Shown here in pieces: positions 1 through 5,804 of a stretch of DNA of 5,804 nucleotides. Where the stretch lies: assembly GCA_029262095.1 (NCBI GenBank), contig JAJDAB010000127.1, positions 1 to 5,804 on the forward strand, read 5' to 3'. The position numbers and the translations under genes were made by a program. Origin of the DNA: Candidatus Hydrogenedentota bacterium (lineage in GTDB: Bacteria; Hydrogenedentota; Hydrogenedentia; Hydrogenedentales; SLHB01). Numbering within the stretch: the first letter of the stretch is position 1; every line of letters begins with the position of its first letter. Under the pieces are notes generated by a model that was not told the origin of the DNA, ran no database searches, and saw only the letters and a program-made list of their open reading frames with translations.

Positions 1-657
1 GATCGCGATCCGGACAATGCGCTGCTCGCCCGGCAAAATCGATTCCGTGTCGAGGCGGAAATCACGCGTGATCTATTCTTGGCCGCCGGCGGCTTGCTAG
101 ACCGTACGATTGGCGGTCCGAGTGTGCGTCCGCCGCTGCCGAAAGGCGTCGCCGAATTGGGCTATGCAAACTCCGTAAGGTGGCAGGAAAGTTCGGGATC
201 CGATCGATACCGGCGCGGGCTATACATTTTGTTTCAGCGCACCGTGCCTTATCCGATGTTGATGACATTCGACTGCCCTGACTCCAATACGACCTGTGTG
301 CGACGGGCGCGATCGAACACGCCACTGCAGGCGCTCACGCTGATGAACGATCCTGTCTTCGTGGAGTGTGCCAAAGGCCTCGGCAAACGATCGCTGGCTA
401 ACGCCCCACCGGATCCTCGCGAGCGGTTGCGTCATGCATTTCGCGTATGCCTCGCGCGTGAGCCAGCAGAAGATGAAATGGAAAGTTTGATAGCCTTGTT
501 CAACAATCAACTTTCAACGTTCGAGAATTCGCCAGAAGAAGCCGAGCAATTTATCAAGGCATTCGAATCGGAAGGGATTGATGCACATGAATCCGCAGCC
601 TATATTGCGGTTGCGCGAGCGATTATGAATCTCGACGAATTCGTGACGCGGGAGTGA
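1..657 (+). CDS. DUF1553 (PSD1-type) domain protein, C-terminal part; 5' end outside window
   Basis: Reading frame 1 is open from the first base to TGA at 655-657, giving 218 residues of a protein whose start lies upstream; the apparent TTG start at 79 is only an internal codon. The residues match the conserved end of DUF1553: an LLARQNRFRVEAE stretch (8-20), GGPSVRPP (38-45), RRGLYILFQRTVPYP (71-85), and FDCPDSNTTCVRRARSNTPL running into QALTLMNDPVFVE (about 90-121). It ends in the usual LDEFVTRE. Full-length family members are typically about 700-1100 residues, often with an N-terminal planctomycete cytochrome c (PSCyt1) and a DUF1549 domain, so most of this gene is missing here. They are generally predicted to be exported, and their biochemical role is unknown. 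The DUF1501 gene begins four bases after the stop, which is the usual partner arrangement. The family call is secure; the N-terminal domain content cannot be seen. Confidence 0.93.
   Translation, partial: DRDPDNALLARQNRFRVEAEITRDLFLAAGGLLDRTIGGPSVRPPLPKGVAELGYANSVRWQESSGSDRYRRGLYILFQRTVPYPMLMTFDCPDSNTTCVRRARSNTPLQALTLMNDPVFVECAKGLGKRSLANAPPDPRERLRHAFRVCLAREPAEDEMESLIALFNNQLSTFENSPEEAEQFIKAFESEGIDAHESAAYIAVARAIMNLDEFVTRE
650..654 (+). promoter_or_regulatory. Ribosome binding site of the DUF1501 gene
   Basis: GGGAG lies seven bases upstream of the ATG at 662, inside the last codons of the preceding DUF1553 gene. It supports the start at 662 and coupled translation of the pair. No promoter is evident in the four-base gap between them. 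Confidence 0.6.
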
Positions 658-661
658 TGAC

Positions 662-2146
662 ATGGACCCCCTAACACAACACATCGCCCAATCGCGCCGC
701 GAGTTTCTTGCGAGCGCCGCGAGCGGTGTGGGTGGATTGGCGTTGGCGCAATTACTCGCCAGCGACAACGCGCTCGCCGCGTCCAACGGCGACGTCATCA
801 ACCCGTTAAAGCCTAAATCGCCGCATTTTCAACCCAAGGCCAAAGCGTGCATCTTCATTTTTATGGCCGGGGCGCCAAGTCATCTTGAACTCTTCGATCC
901 GAAACCGAAACTCCGCGAATTGGATGGACAACCCCTACCCGATTCGATGACGGACGAAGTGCGGTTCGCGTTTATCCAGAAGGATTCCGCCGTACTGATG
1001 GGGAGCAAGAGCACATTCGAACGGTACGGCGAATGTGGGATGGAGTTGTCGAATCTGCTCCCGAACATCGGGTCGTGCGCGGACGACATTGCACTCATTC
1101 GGTCGATGCACACCGAAGCATTCAATCACCACCCGGGTCAATTGATGATGAACACCGGCGTACCGACATTCGGTCGGCCTAGCGTGGGGTCTTGGCTCAA
1201 TTACGGCCTCGGATCGGAATCCGAAAATTTGCCTGGCTACGTCGTGCTCACGTCAGGCCGTGGAACGAGTGGTGGCGCGTCAAACTGGTCAAGCGGTTTC
1301 ATGTCATCAACGTATGAAGGCGTGTTGTTTCGAAATCAGGGCGATCCAATTCTCCACCTAAGCAACCCGGAAGGGCTGCCGCACGATTGCCAGCGGCGCG
1401 GTCTTGACACGGTGCGCGACCTCAACCAGAAACACTACGAGCAAACGCTTGATCCGGAAGTGCTCGCGCGTGTCGCTGCATACGAACTCGCATTTCGTAT
1501 GCAATCCGCTGCGCCGGAACTCATCGATTTCTCCAACGAAAGCGACGCAACGCTTGAGGCGTACGGCGTCGATCGCGAAGAGGGCGATTGGAAAAAGTTG
1601 CGCAATGGCGGTGGCGACGAATTCAAGTCGTTTAGCACGAATTGCCTACTTGCGCGGCGCATGGTTGAACGTGGCGTCCGGCACATCAACATTTATCATG
1701 CGACCTGGGACCATCACGAAAACGTCGACGAGCGCCTCGGCTTCAATTGTCAGATGTGCGATCAGCCCATCGGCGCATTATTGAAAGACCTGAAACAACG
1801 CGGGTTGCTCGACGAAACACTCGTCGTCTGGGGCGCGGAGTTTGGACGCACACCCCTCGGCGAAAACCGGCAAGGATTTCGTAAACCAAACACCGGCCGA
1901 GATCATCACCCATTCGCATACAGCACATGGATGGCCGGCGGCGGCATCAAAGGTGGTCAAGTCATCGGCGAGACCGACGACATCGGCTGGAACATCACCA
2001 AAGACCCGGTTCACGTCAACGATTTCCACGCGACGTTGTTGCACCTCTTCGGATTCGATCACGAGGAATTGACCTACCGATTTAGCGGCCGTGATTTCCG
2101 GCTAACGGACGTCGCTGGCAAGGTCGTGCCGCAGTTGCTAGCATAG
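662..2146 (+). CDS. DUF1501 domain protein, Tat-exported
   Basis: Complete 494-residue protein, a normal length for DUF1501, a family in the alkaline-phosphatase/sulfatase-like fold group. The N-terminus has a twin-arginine signal, SRREFL at 11-16, then a hydrophobic alanine/glycine stretch (17-33) and a possible signal-peptidase site ALA/A after residue 39, so export in folded form is likely. Family blocks follow in order: FIFMAGAPSHLELFDPKP (65-82), LIRSMHTEAFNHHPGQ (145-160), NIYHATWDHHEN (343-354), VVWGAEFGRTP (388-398), GRDHHP (412-417), WMAGGGIKGG (423-432), and NDFHATLLHLFG plus TYRFSGRD near the C-terminus. The conserved Asp/His-rich blocks could be metal ligands by analogy with the fold, but no reaction is established for the family. 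It sits four bases behind the DUF1553 gene with a good Shine-Dalgarno sequence, so the two are presumably co-expressed and act at the cell surface or in the periplasm. The ORF is intact with no frameshift or missing block. Confidence 0.96.
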   Translation: MDPLTQHIAQSRREFLASAASGVGGLALAQLLASDNALAASNGDVINPLKPKSPHFQPKAKACIFIFMAGAPSHLELFDPKPKLRELDGQPLPDSMTDEVRFAFIQKDSAVLMGSKSTFERYGECGMELSNLLPNIGSCADDIALIRSMHTEAFNHHPGQLMMNTGVPTFGRPSVGSWLNYGLGSESENLPGYVVLTSGRGTSGGASNWSSGFMSSTYEGVLFRNQGDPILHLSNPEGLPHDCQRRGLDTVRDLNQKHYEQTLDPEVLARVAAYELAFRMQSAAPELIDFSNESDATLEAYGVDREEGDWKKLRNGGGDEFKSFSTNCLLARRMVERGVRHINIYHATWDHHENVDERLGFNCQMCDQPIGALLKDLKQRGLLDETLVVWGAEFGRTPLGENRQGFRKPNTGRDHHPFAYSTWMAGGGIKGGQVIGETDDIGWNITKDPVHVNDFHATLLHLFGFDHEELTYRFSGRDFRLTDVAGKVVPQLLA

Positions 2147-2307
2147 ACAATTTCGTGGAAGTTTGAAGAATTTTTTCTACATTGGCCTTTAGGGATCCTA
2201 GGGACCTTGATCAAGTTTAAACCTGGTTAAGGTGAAGATGAGATTTCGATTCAACAGGAAGAAAAATCTAGTTGACGATGTGTATTTCGAACAGACGCAC
2301 CGAAAGT
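2147..2307. other. Convergent intergenic region, AT-rich, with palindromes
   Basis: This 161-bp gap separates the ends of two convergent genes, so it should contain terminators for both. There is a run of six T at 2171-2176, but no convincing GC-rich stem directly before it, so I do not call a Rho-independent terminator. The middle part carries clustered short palindromes (listed separately), and the right part carries TCTAG words. The only ORF-like item is a 26-codon frame at 2238-2318, treated as chance. Confidence 0.6.
2193..2233. repeat. Cluster of overlapping short palindromes
   Basis: Within 41 bp there are GGATCC (2193-2198), CCTAGG (2197-2202), the perfect 10-mer CTTGATCAAG (2206-2215), GTTTAAAC (2215-2222) and AACC-T-GGTT (2220-2228). 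The arms ACCTT (2204-2208) and AAGGT (2229-2233) enclose most of them. The segment can fold on either strand, but the stems are short and not GC-rich. It might mark the end of transcription for the convergent genes or a protein-binding site; neither is shown. Confidence 0.4.
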
Positions 2308-3246
2308 CTAGTATCTAGAGAACCAATCTAGAATGCGGTCAAACTTTGGGCGACTGATTCGCGTTGCACCGTTTCCGGATTGGCTGCCAGTCGTATGAAT
2401 AGAGCACACTTTTTCCCCAGTGTGCCCTGACCACGTAGACCATACTCCGCTGCCACTTTGTCCACCATACGTGTCAATATCATAGTAGACGCGTTCCGCC
2501 TGAACGGCCTTTATGACGTCGGCCATGGTCCACATCTGATGACCGCCCTTATCCGCAGGGTATCCAGAAACGTTTACTCGATAACGCAGAAGCAAACTGT
2601 CTGGTCCAGTGATTACTCCCATCCAACCGGTCTGGTTTCCCAAGTCTCGTCCTAAGATAAGCATTCCCATGTCATATCTCGAATCGTTGTTGTTGGTCCA
2701 TCCCGTTACGCTTAACAGTCTGGTTGCTTGTGCAGTTCCAAATGGTAAAGTTGAATCATTTCTTGCCGCCTGAAAAGACACTGCGGTTGCCCACCCACCG
2801 TTCGCGCGACTATATACGTTGTGTCCCGCAGTGAGCACGTGGTGTCTATTCACCATCGTTCCGCTGCCAATATAAGTGCGGCCGTTGGGATAGCGCATTC
2901 GCATGTGTCCGTGAACACGCCATGGCCATACTCCGGTGTTGTTCACGCGCGCTCTTCCGTCGGGTCCAATTACGGCTTCGAGGGCAAATTCTAATCCTGG
3001 TGAATCCGATGCTGCAATGAGATCATTGTCATCTTCATCCGTCATACCAGCGATATTTGCGAAACCCGAAACGGGTACAGGATTCTCCCCATCCCCGGAT
3101 TCGTGAGCGTCTGCAGGTTGTACAGTCTCTGTCGCAACAATTTCTCCCTCGCGTACGACGGAAAAACTGCTACTGTTTTGCGACGCCAATTCGCTTTCCG
3201 CAGCAAGAACGATTTCTTCTGATGTCATCAATTCGGTCTTGGTCAT
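2308..3246 (-). CDS. V8-like (S1B family) serine protease, probable glutamyl endopeptidase zymogen
   Basis: A 312-residue protein counted from ATG at 3246; an adjoining in-frame GTG at 3249 would add one residue. The C-terminal two thirds is a chymotrypsin-fold protease: VLTAGHNVY gives His142, DSRYDMGMLIL gives Asp192, and DTYGGQSGSGVW gives Ser264, so the triad is intact. Further family marks are GYPADKGGHQMW (228-239) and SIHTTG, whose His285 matches the His that V8-type enzymes use to select Glu. VIGPDGRARVNNT (from Val92) matches the mature N-terminus of Bacillus glutamyl endopeptidases, so residues 1-91 look like a propeptide. This pro-region is very acidic (20 Asp/Glu against 2 Lys/Arg), and Glu90 lies just before the presumed cleavage site. 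There is no signal peptide or membrane segment, and an in-frame stop at 3295-3297 rules out a longer N-terminus. Cys281 is the only cysteine, so there are no disulfides. GC is a little below that of the neighbours. The family is secure; Glu specificity and cellular location are inferred. Confidence 0.93.
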   Translation of the reverse strand: MTKTELMTSEEIVLAAESELASQNSSSFSVVREGEIVATETVQPADAHESGDGENPVPVSGFANIAGMTDEDDNDLIAASDSPGLEFALEAVIGPDGRARVNNTGVWPWRVHGHMRMRYPNGRTYIGSGTMVNRHHVLTAGHNVYSRANGGWATAVSFQAARNDSTLPFGTAQATRLLSVTGWTNNNDSRYDMGMLILGRDLGNQTGWMGVITGPDSLLLRYRVNVSGYPADKGGHQMWTMADVIKAVQAERVYYDIDTYGGQSGSGVWSTWSGHTGEKVCSIHTTGSQSGNGATRISRPKFDRILDWFSRY

Positions 3247-3252
3247 CACGCG

Positions 3253-3261
3253 CCCTTTCCT
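3253..3261 (-). promoter_or_regulatory. Ribosome binding site of the protease gene
   Basis: The minus strand reads AGGAAAGGG here. The GGG end is six bases from ATG 3246, and the AGGA core is eight bases from GTG 3249, so the site supports a start at this point but does not decide between the two adjacent codons. ATG is preferred as the commoner start. Confidence 0.55.
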
Positions 3262-3293
3262 GTAGTGTTCTATAGCAGGTGTGTAGATCAGTA

Positions 3294-3324
3294 ATTATTG
3301 AGCTTTTGGCAATGGCACGGTCAA
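3294..3324 (-). promoter_or_regulatory. Possible sigma-70-type promoter for the protease gene
   Basis: On the minus strand, TTGACC (3324-3319) is followed after 19 bases by AATAAT (3299-3294), about 45-50 bases upstream of the protease start. Both hexamers are one mismatch from consensus, but the spacer is two bases longer than ideal. The position fits a separate promoter for the protease, as the 300-bp gap after icmF would also suggest. This is a pattern match only. Confidence 0.25.
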
Positions 3325-3423
3325 GGCAGTGTAGCAGATGTGGGGCAAGAATCCATTCGCTCAATCTGCAATTAGTGGCGACAAATCTTTACAGCTAAAT
3401 GGTTGCGATTCTTCAATTTGGGA

Positions 3424-3461
3424 CTTTCCGTTAGCTGCCGTCTTGGATTCGCTTCGGAAAG
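3424..3461. repeat. 7-bp inverted repeat with 24-base spacer
   Basis: CTTTCCG at 3424-3430 is the exact reverse complement of CGGAAAG at 3455-3461, with 24 bases between the arms. It lies about 90 bases past the mutase stop. The stem is short and not followed by a T run, so it is not a standard terminator. Confidence 0.3.
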
Positions 3462-3512
3462 GTACATCCAAGCAGCGGTCGATCGTCGGGCTTGCTCGGA
3501 CCTAAACCCTTG

Positions 3513-3550
3513 GTAGTACACACCCTGTCGCTTTTTGGACCGCGTACTAC
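3513..3550. repeat. 7-bp inverted repeat overlapping the icmF stop codon
   Basis: GTAGTAC at 3513-3519 pairs exactly with GTACTAC at 3544-3550, with a 24-base spacer. The right arm contains the TAG stop of the mutase (minus strand, 3549-3547). It could fold at the mRNA 3' end as a weak processing or termination structure, but there is no T tract on the minus strand after it. Confidence 0.3.
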
Positions 3551-5804
3551 ATACTTCGCCGGTACTGTCCGCCGACGGCAAACAACGCCTGCGTGATTTG
3601 GCCGAGCGAACACACGCGAACCGCTTCCATCAACTCCGCAAACACGTTGCCCTCGCTCGTCGCGATGGCCTGCAGGCGTTTTAGCGCCTCGGGCGCGGTG
3701 TCCGCGTGTTCGACCTGGAACGCGCGCACGCGGTCGACTTGCGATTGCTTTTCGTCTTCCGTGCCGCGGCTCAGCTCTAGATTCGCGGTCTCGGCGTCCG
3801 CGTTCATCTCTTCATCGACAAACGTGTTTACGCCGACAATGGGATACGAGCCGTCGACTTTCTTGTGCTCGTAATACATCGACTCTTCTTGAATTCTGCC
3901 GCGTTGATAGCCCGTTTCCATCGCACCCAATACGCCGCCGCGTTCGGTGATGCGATCAAACTCCGCCAGAATCGCGTCCTCGACCAATTCGGTCAATTCG
4001 TCGATGATGAACGAGCCCTGCATCACGTTTTCGTTCTTGAACAGTCCGTATTCCTGATTGATGATGAGTTGTATCGCCATTGCGCGGCGTACCGATTCGG
4101 CGGTCGGCGTGGTAACGGCTTCGTCGTACGCGTTCGTATGCAACGAATTGCAGTTATCGAACAGCGCCGTGAGCGCGAGTAATGTTGTGCGAATATCGTT
4201 GAATTGATATTCCTGGCTGTGCAAAGCGCGCCCACTTGTTTGCACGTGCAGCTTAAACTTTTGAGACCGCTCATTCGCGCCATACTTGTCGCGCATTGCC
4301 ACAGCCCAAATGCGCCGTGCGACCCGGTTCAATACCGCGTATTCCGCGTCCATACCGTTGGAGAAGAAAAACGATAGGTTAGGCGCGAAGTCATTGATGT
4401 CCATGCCGCGGGCTAGGTAGTACTCCACGTATGTGAAGCCATTGGCCAACGTGAACGCGGCTTGCGATATGGGGTTTGCGCCCGCTTCCGCCATATGGAA
4501 GCCAGAAATTGAGACCGAATAAAAGTTTCGGATTTCGCTCTCAATAAAGTATTCCTGGATGTCGCCCATCATGCGCAGCGCGAAATCCGTGGCGAAGATG
4601 CATGTGTTTTGCGCTTGATCCTCTTTCAAGATGTCAGCTTGCACTGTCCCACGGACAGCGCGCAATGTATCGGCCTTGATCCGATTCGATTCCTCAGCGT
4701 TCGGCTCTCGCTTTTGTTCCGATCGGAATCGATCCGTTTGCTGGTCGATGGCCGTGTTCAGAAAAAACGCCAGAATGATCGGCGCGGGACCGTTGATCGT
4801 CATCGAGACGCTCGTGGTCGGCGCGGTAAGATCGAATCCGTCGTACAGCACCTTCATGTCGTCCAGCGTACAGATCGAAACGCCCGACGTGCCGATTTTG
4901 CCATAGATGTCCGGCCGCTCATCAGGATCCCAGCCGTAAAGTGTGACTGAATCGAACGCGGTCGAAAGGCGTTTGGCCTCCGAGTTACGGGAAAGATACT
5001 TGAACCGTTCGTTCGTGCGCTTCGCGTCGCCTTCGCCCGCGAACATTCGCGTGGGGTCTTCATCATCCCGCTTAAACGGAAACACGCCCGCGGTAAACGG
5101 GAACCGCCCCGGCACATTTTCGATCATGAGCCAACGCAACCAATCACCCTTATTGCGAAAGTTGGGAATCGCTACACGACTCAGCCGATTATGCGATAGC
5201 GTTTCTGTACTGAGCGGCACACGGTATTCCTTATCCCGAATCGTATAGGAGAATTCGTCCGCACGGTATTCCGCTACGAGATCATCGACGCCATCAAGCA
5301 ATTTCTGGCAATTCGAGTCCAGCTCTCCGACTACATCGCCGTATTTCTTGCGCAATTCATCTGTGCCACCGTCCAATTGGTCTATCGCGCCTTCGAGCTG
5401 CCACGCTTTCTCCGCGATATCCGCCTGTTGCTCCACTGATGAGTGATAGGAGCGGATCGTGTCGGCGATTTCTGAAAGATATCGAACCCGTTCGGCTGGC
5501 ACCACCGCTTGCCGGGCCCCCGTAATCGGTGCATCCGGCCGCGGCGTTTTCGGTTGCCAGTCTACGCCGCACTTGGTCCGTACCGCGTCGACGATGCCGT
5601 GATAAAGGGCAGTCAGGCCTTCATCGTTGAACCGCGATGCCATTGTGCCGAAGACAGGCATGGATTCCATTGGCTGATCGAACAGTTTTCGGTTGCGTTG
5701 GTACTGTTTTCGAACGTATGTGACGGTATCTTCTGAGCCGCGCCGATCGAACTTGTTGATCGCAATGACATCAGCGAAGTCGATCATGTCGATTTTTTCG
5801 AGTT
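3547..5804 (-). CDS. icmF: Fused isobutyryl-CoA mutase IcmF, C-terminal two thirds; 5' end outside window
   Basis: IcmF interconverts isobutyryl-CoA and n-butyryl-CoA using adenosylcobalamin in the cytoplasm; an internal GTPase chaperone handles cofactor loading. The frame is open to the window edge (residues LEKID precede the internal Met at 5787), so the true start lies outside. Numbering from that Met, NKFD (11-14) is the G4 motif of the G domain, about 85-200 is the helical linker, and about 200-746 is the TIM-barrel mutase domain, ending VGGQYRRSM. In the barrel, RMFAGEGDA gives Phe249 and LKEDQAQNT gives Gln393. These align with Tyr89 and Arg207 of methylmalonyl-CoA mutase and are the substitutions that mark isobutyryl-CoA specificity. 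SISGFH gives His431, matching the active-site His244. The fragment lacks the N-terminal B12-binding domain and the P-loop part of the G domain, about 350 residues by comparison with known IcmF. No frameshift or missing block is seen. The protease gene follows after 300 bp and is probably not part of the same operon. Confidence 0.96.
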   Translation of the reverse strand, partial: LEKIDMIDFADVIAINKFDRRGSEDTVTYVRKQYQRNRKLFDQPMESMPVFGTMASRFNDEGLTALYHGIVDAVRTKCGVDWQPKTPRPDAPITGARQAVVPAERVRYLSEIADTIRSYHSSVEQQADIAEKAWQLEGAIDQLDGGTDELRKKYGDVVGELDSNCQKLLDGVDDLVAEYRADEFSYTIRDKEYRVPLSTETLSHNRLSRVAIPNFRNKGDWLRWLMIENVPGRFPFTAGVFPFKRDDEDPTRMFAGEGDAKRTNERFKYLSRNSEAKRLSTAFDSVTLYGWDPDERPDIYGKIGTSGVSICTLDDMKVLYDGFDLTAPTTSVSMTINGPAPIILAFFLNTAIDQQTDRFRSEQKREPNAEESNRIKADTLRAVRGTVQADILKEDQAQNTCIFATDFALRMMGDIQEYFIESEIRNFYSVSISGFHMAEAGANPISQAAFTLANGFTYVEYYLARGMDINDFAPNLSFFFSNGMDAEYAVLNRVARRIWAVAMRDKYGANERSQKFKLHVQTSGRALHSQEYQFNDIRTTLLALTALFDNCNSLHTNAYDEAVTTPTAESVRRAMAIQLIINQEYGLFKNENVMQGSFIIDELTELVEDAILAEFDRITERGGVLGAMETGYQRGRIQEESMYYEHKKVDGSYPIVGVNTFVDEEMNADAETANLELSRGTEDEKQSQVDRVRAFQVEHADTAPEALKRLQAIATSEGNVFAELMEAVRVCSLGQITQALFAVGGQYRRSM

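Larger units (their letters stand above)
3247..3546. other. Intergenic region between icmF and the protease gene
   Basis: About 300 bp lie between the stop of the mutase and the start of the protease, both on the minus strand. The stretch holds the protease ribosome binding site, a weak promoter candidate and two 7-bp inverted repeats with 24-base spacers near its right end. I see no T-tracted terminator hairpin, tRNA or convincing small gene. Short frames such as 3372-3581 (-) run into the mutase gene in another frame and look random. Confidence 0.55.

Noticed and set aside
1..10. Perfect palindrome GATCGCGATC at the left window edge
   Set aside because: Lies within conserved coding sequence of the DUF1553 protein and encodes ordinary residues; GATC-containing words are common throughout the window.
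1404..1784. 126-codon plus-strand frame inside the DUF1501 gene
   Set aside because: Alternate-frame shadow of a strongly conserved gene, rich in Ser/Thr/Arg and without a recognisable domain.
2171..2176. Run of six T after the DUF1501 gene as a Rho-independent terminator
   Set aside because: No GC-rich hairpin immediately precedes the T run; only weak A/T pairings are possible.
2238..2318. 26-codon plus-strand frame starting MRFRFNRKKN with an AAGG-type Shine-Dalgarno sequence five bases upstream
   Set aside because: Too short to distinguish from chance, no recognisable similarity, and it runs antisense into the 3' end of the protease gene; would need conservation or ribosome profiling.
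3170..3364. Minus-strand 64-codon frame overlapping the protease start, considered as a frameshifted signal peptide for the protease
   Set aside because: Its N-terminus is not signal-peptide-like (no Lys/Arg followed by a continuous hydrophobic core and AxA site), and no homology suggests a joined reading.
3372..3581. Minus-strand 69-codon frame and a neighbouring frame at 3431-3613
   Set aside because: Both overlap the 3' end of icmF in other frames, have no clear ribosome binding site and give Arg/Ser-rich random-looking protein.

Overview
The window looks like chromosomal DNA from a member of the Planctomycetota or a close PVC-group relative. The main reason is a DUF1553-DUF1501 gene pair at the left end; such pairs are very numerous in Planctomycetota, Verrucomicrobiota and a few related lineages and uncommon elsewhere. 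GC is roughly 55% in the gene pair and in the mutase (hand counts of a few lines) and nearer 50% in the gene between them. I do not assign a genus.

Layout. Positions 1-657 (+) hold the C-terminal part of a DUF1553 (PSD1-type) protein, cut by the window edge. Four bases later, 662-2146 (+) encodes a complete DUF1501 protein with a twin-arginine signal. The two are almost certainly co-transcribed and form the usual surface/periplasmic pair of unknown biochemistry. A 161-bp AT-rich gap (2147-2307) follows, holding a dense run of small palindromes and a cluster of TCTAG words. It separates the pair from a convergent gene.

The minus strand carries two genes. The right-hand one (3547 to beyond 5804) is the C-terminal two thirds of IcmF, the fused B12-dependent isobutyryl-CoA mutase with its built-in G-protein chaperone. 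The window holds the end of the G domain, the linker and the whole substrate-binding mutase domain, including the Phe and Gln that distinguish isobutyryl-CoA mutase from methylmalonyl-CoA mutase. Downstream on the same strand, after about 300 bp without a convincing gene, lies a complete V8-like (S1B) glutamyl-endopeptidase-type serine protease (2308-3246). It has an intact His/Asp/Ser triad and a strongly acidic pro-region of about 90 residues, but no recognisable signal peptide.

Functionally, the three units (surface protein pair, protease, acyl-CoA mutase) do not form an obvious pathway. The protease is the least typical gene: slightly lower GC, long non-coding flanks on both sides, and a zymogen architecture without an export signal. 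I found no RNA gene, CRISPR array, insertion sequence or phage element, and no clear evidence of a new multi-gene system.
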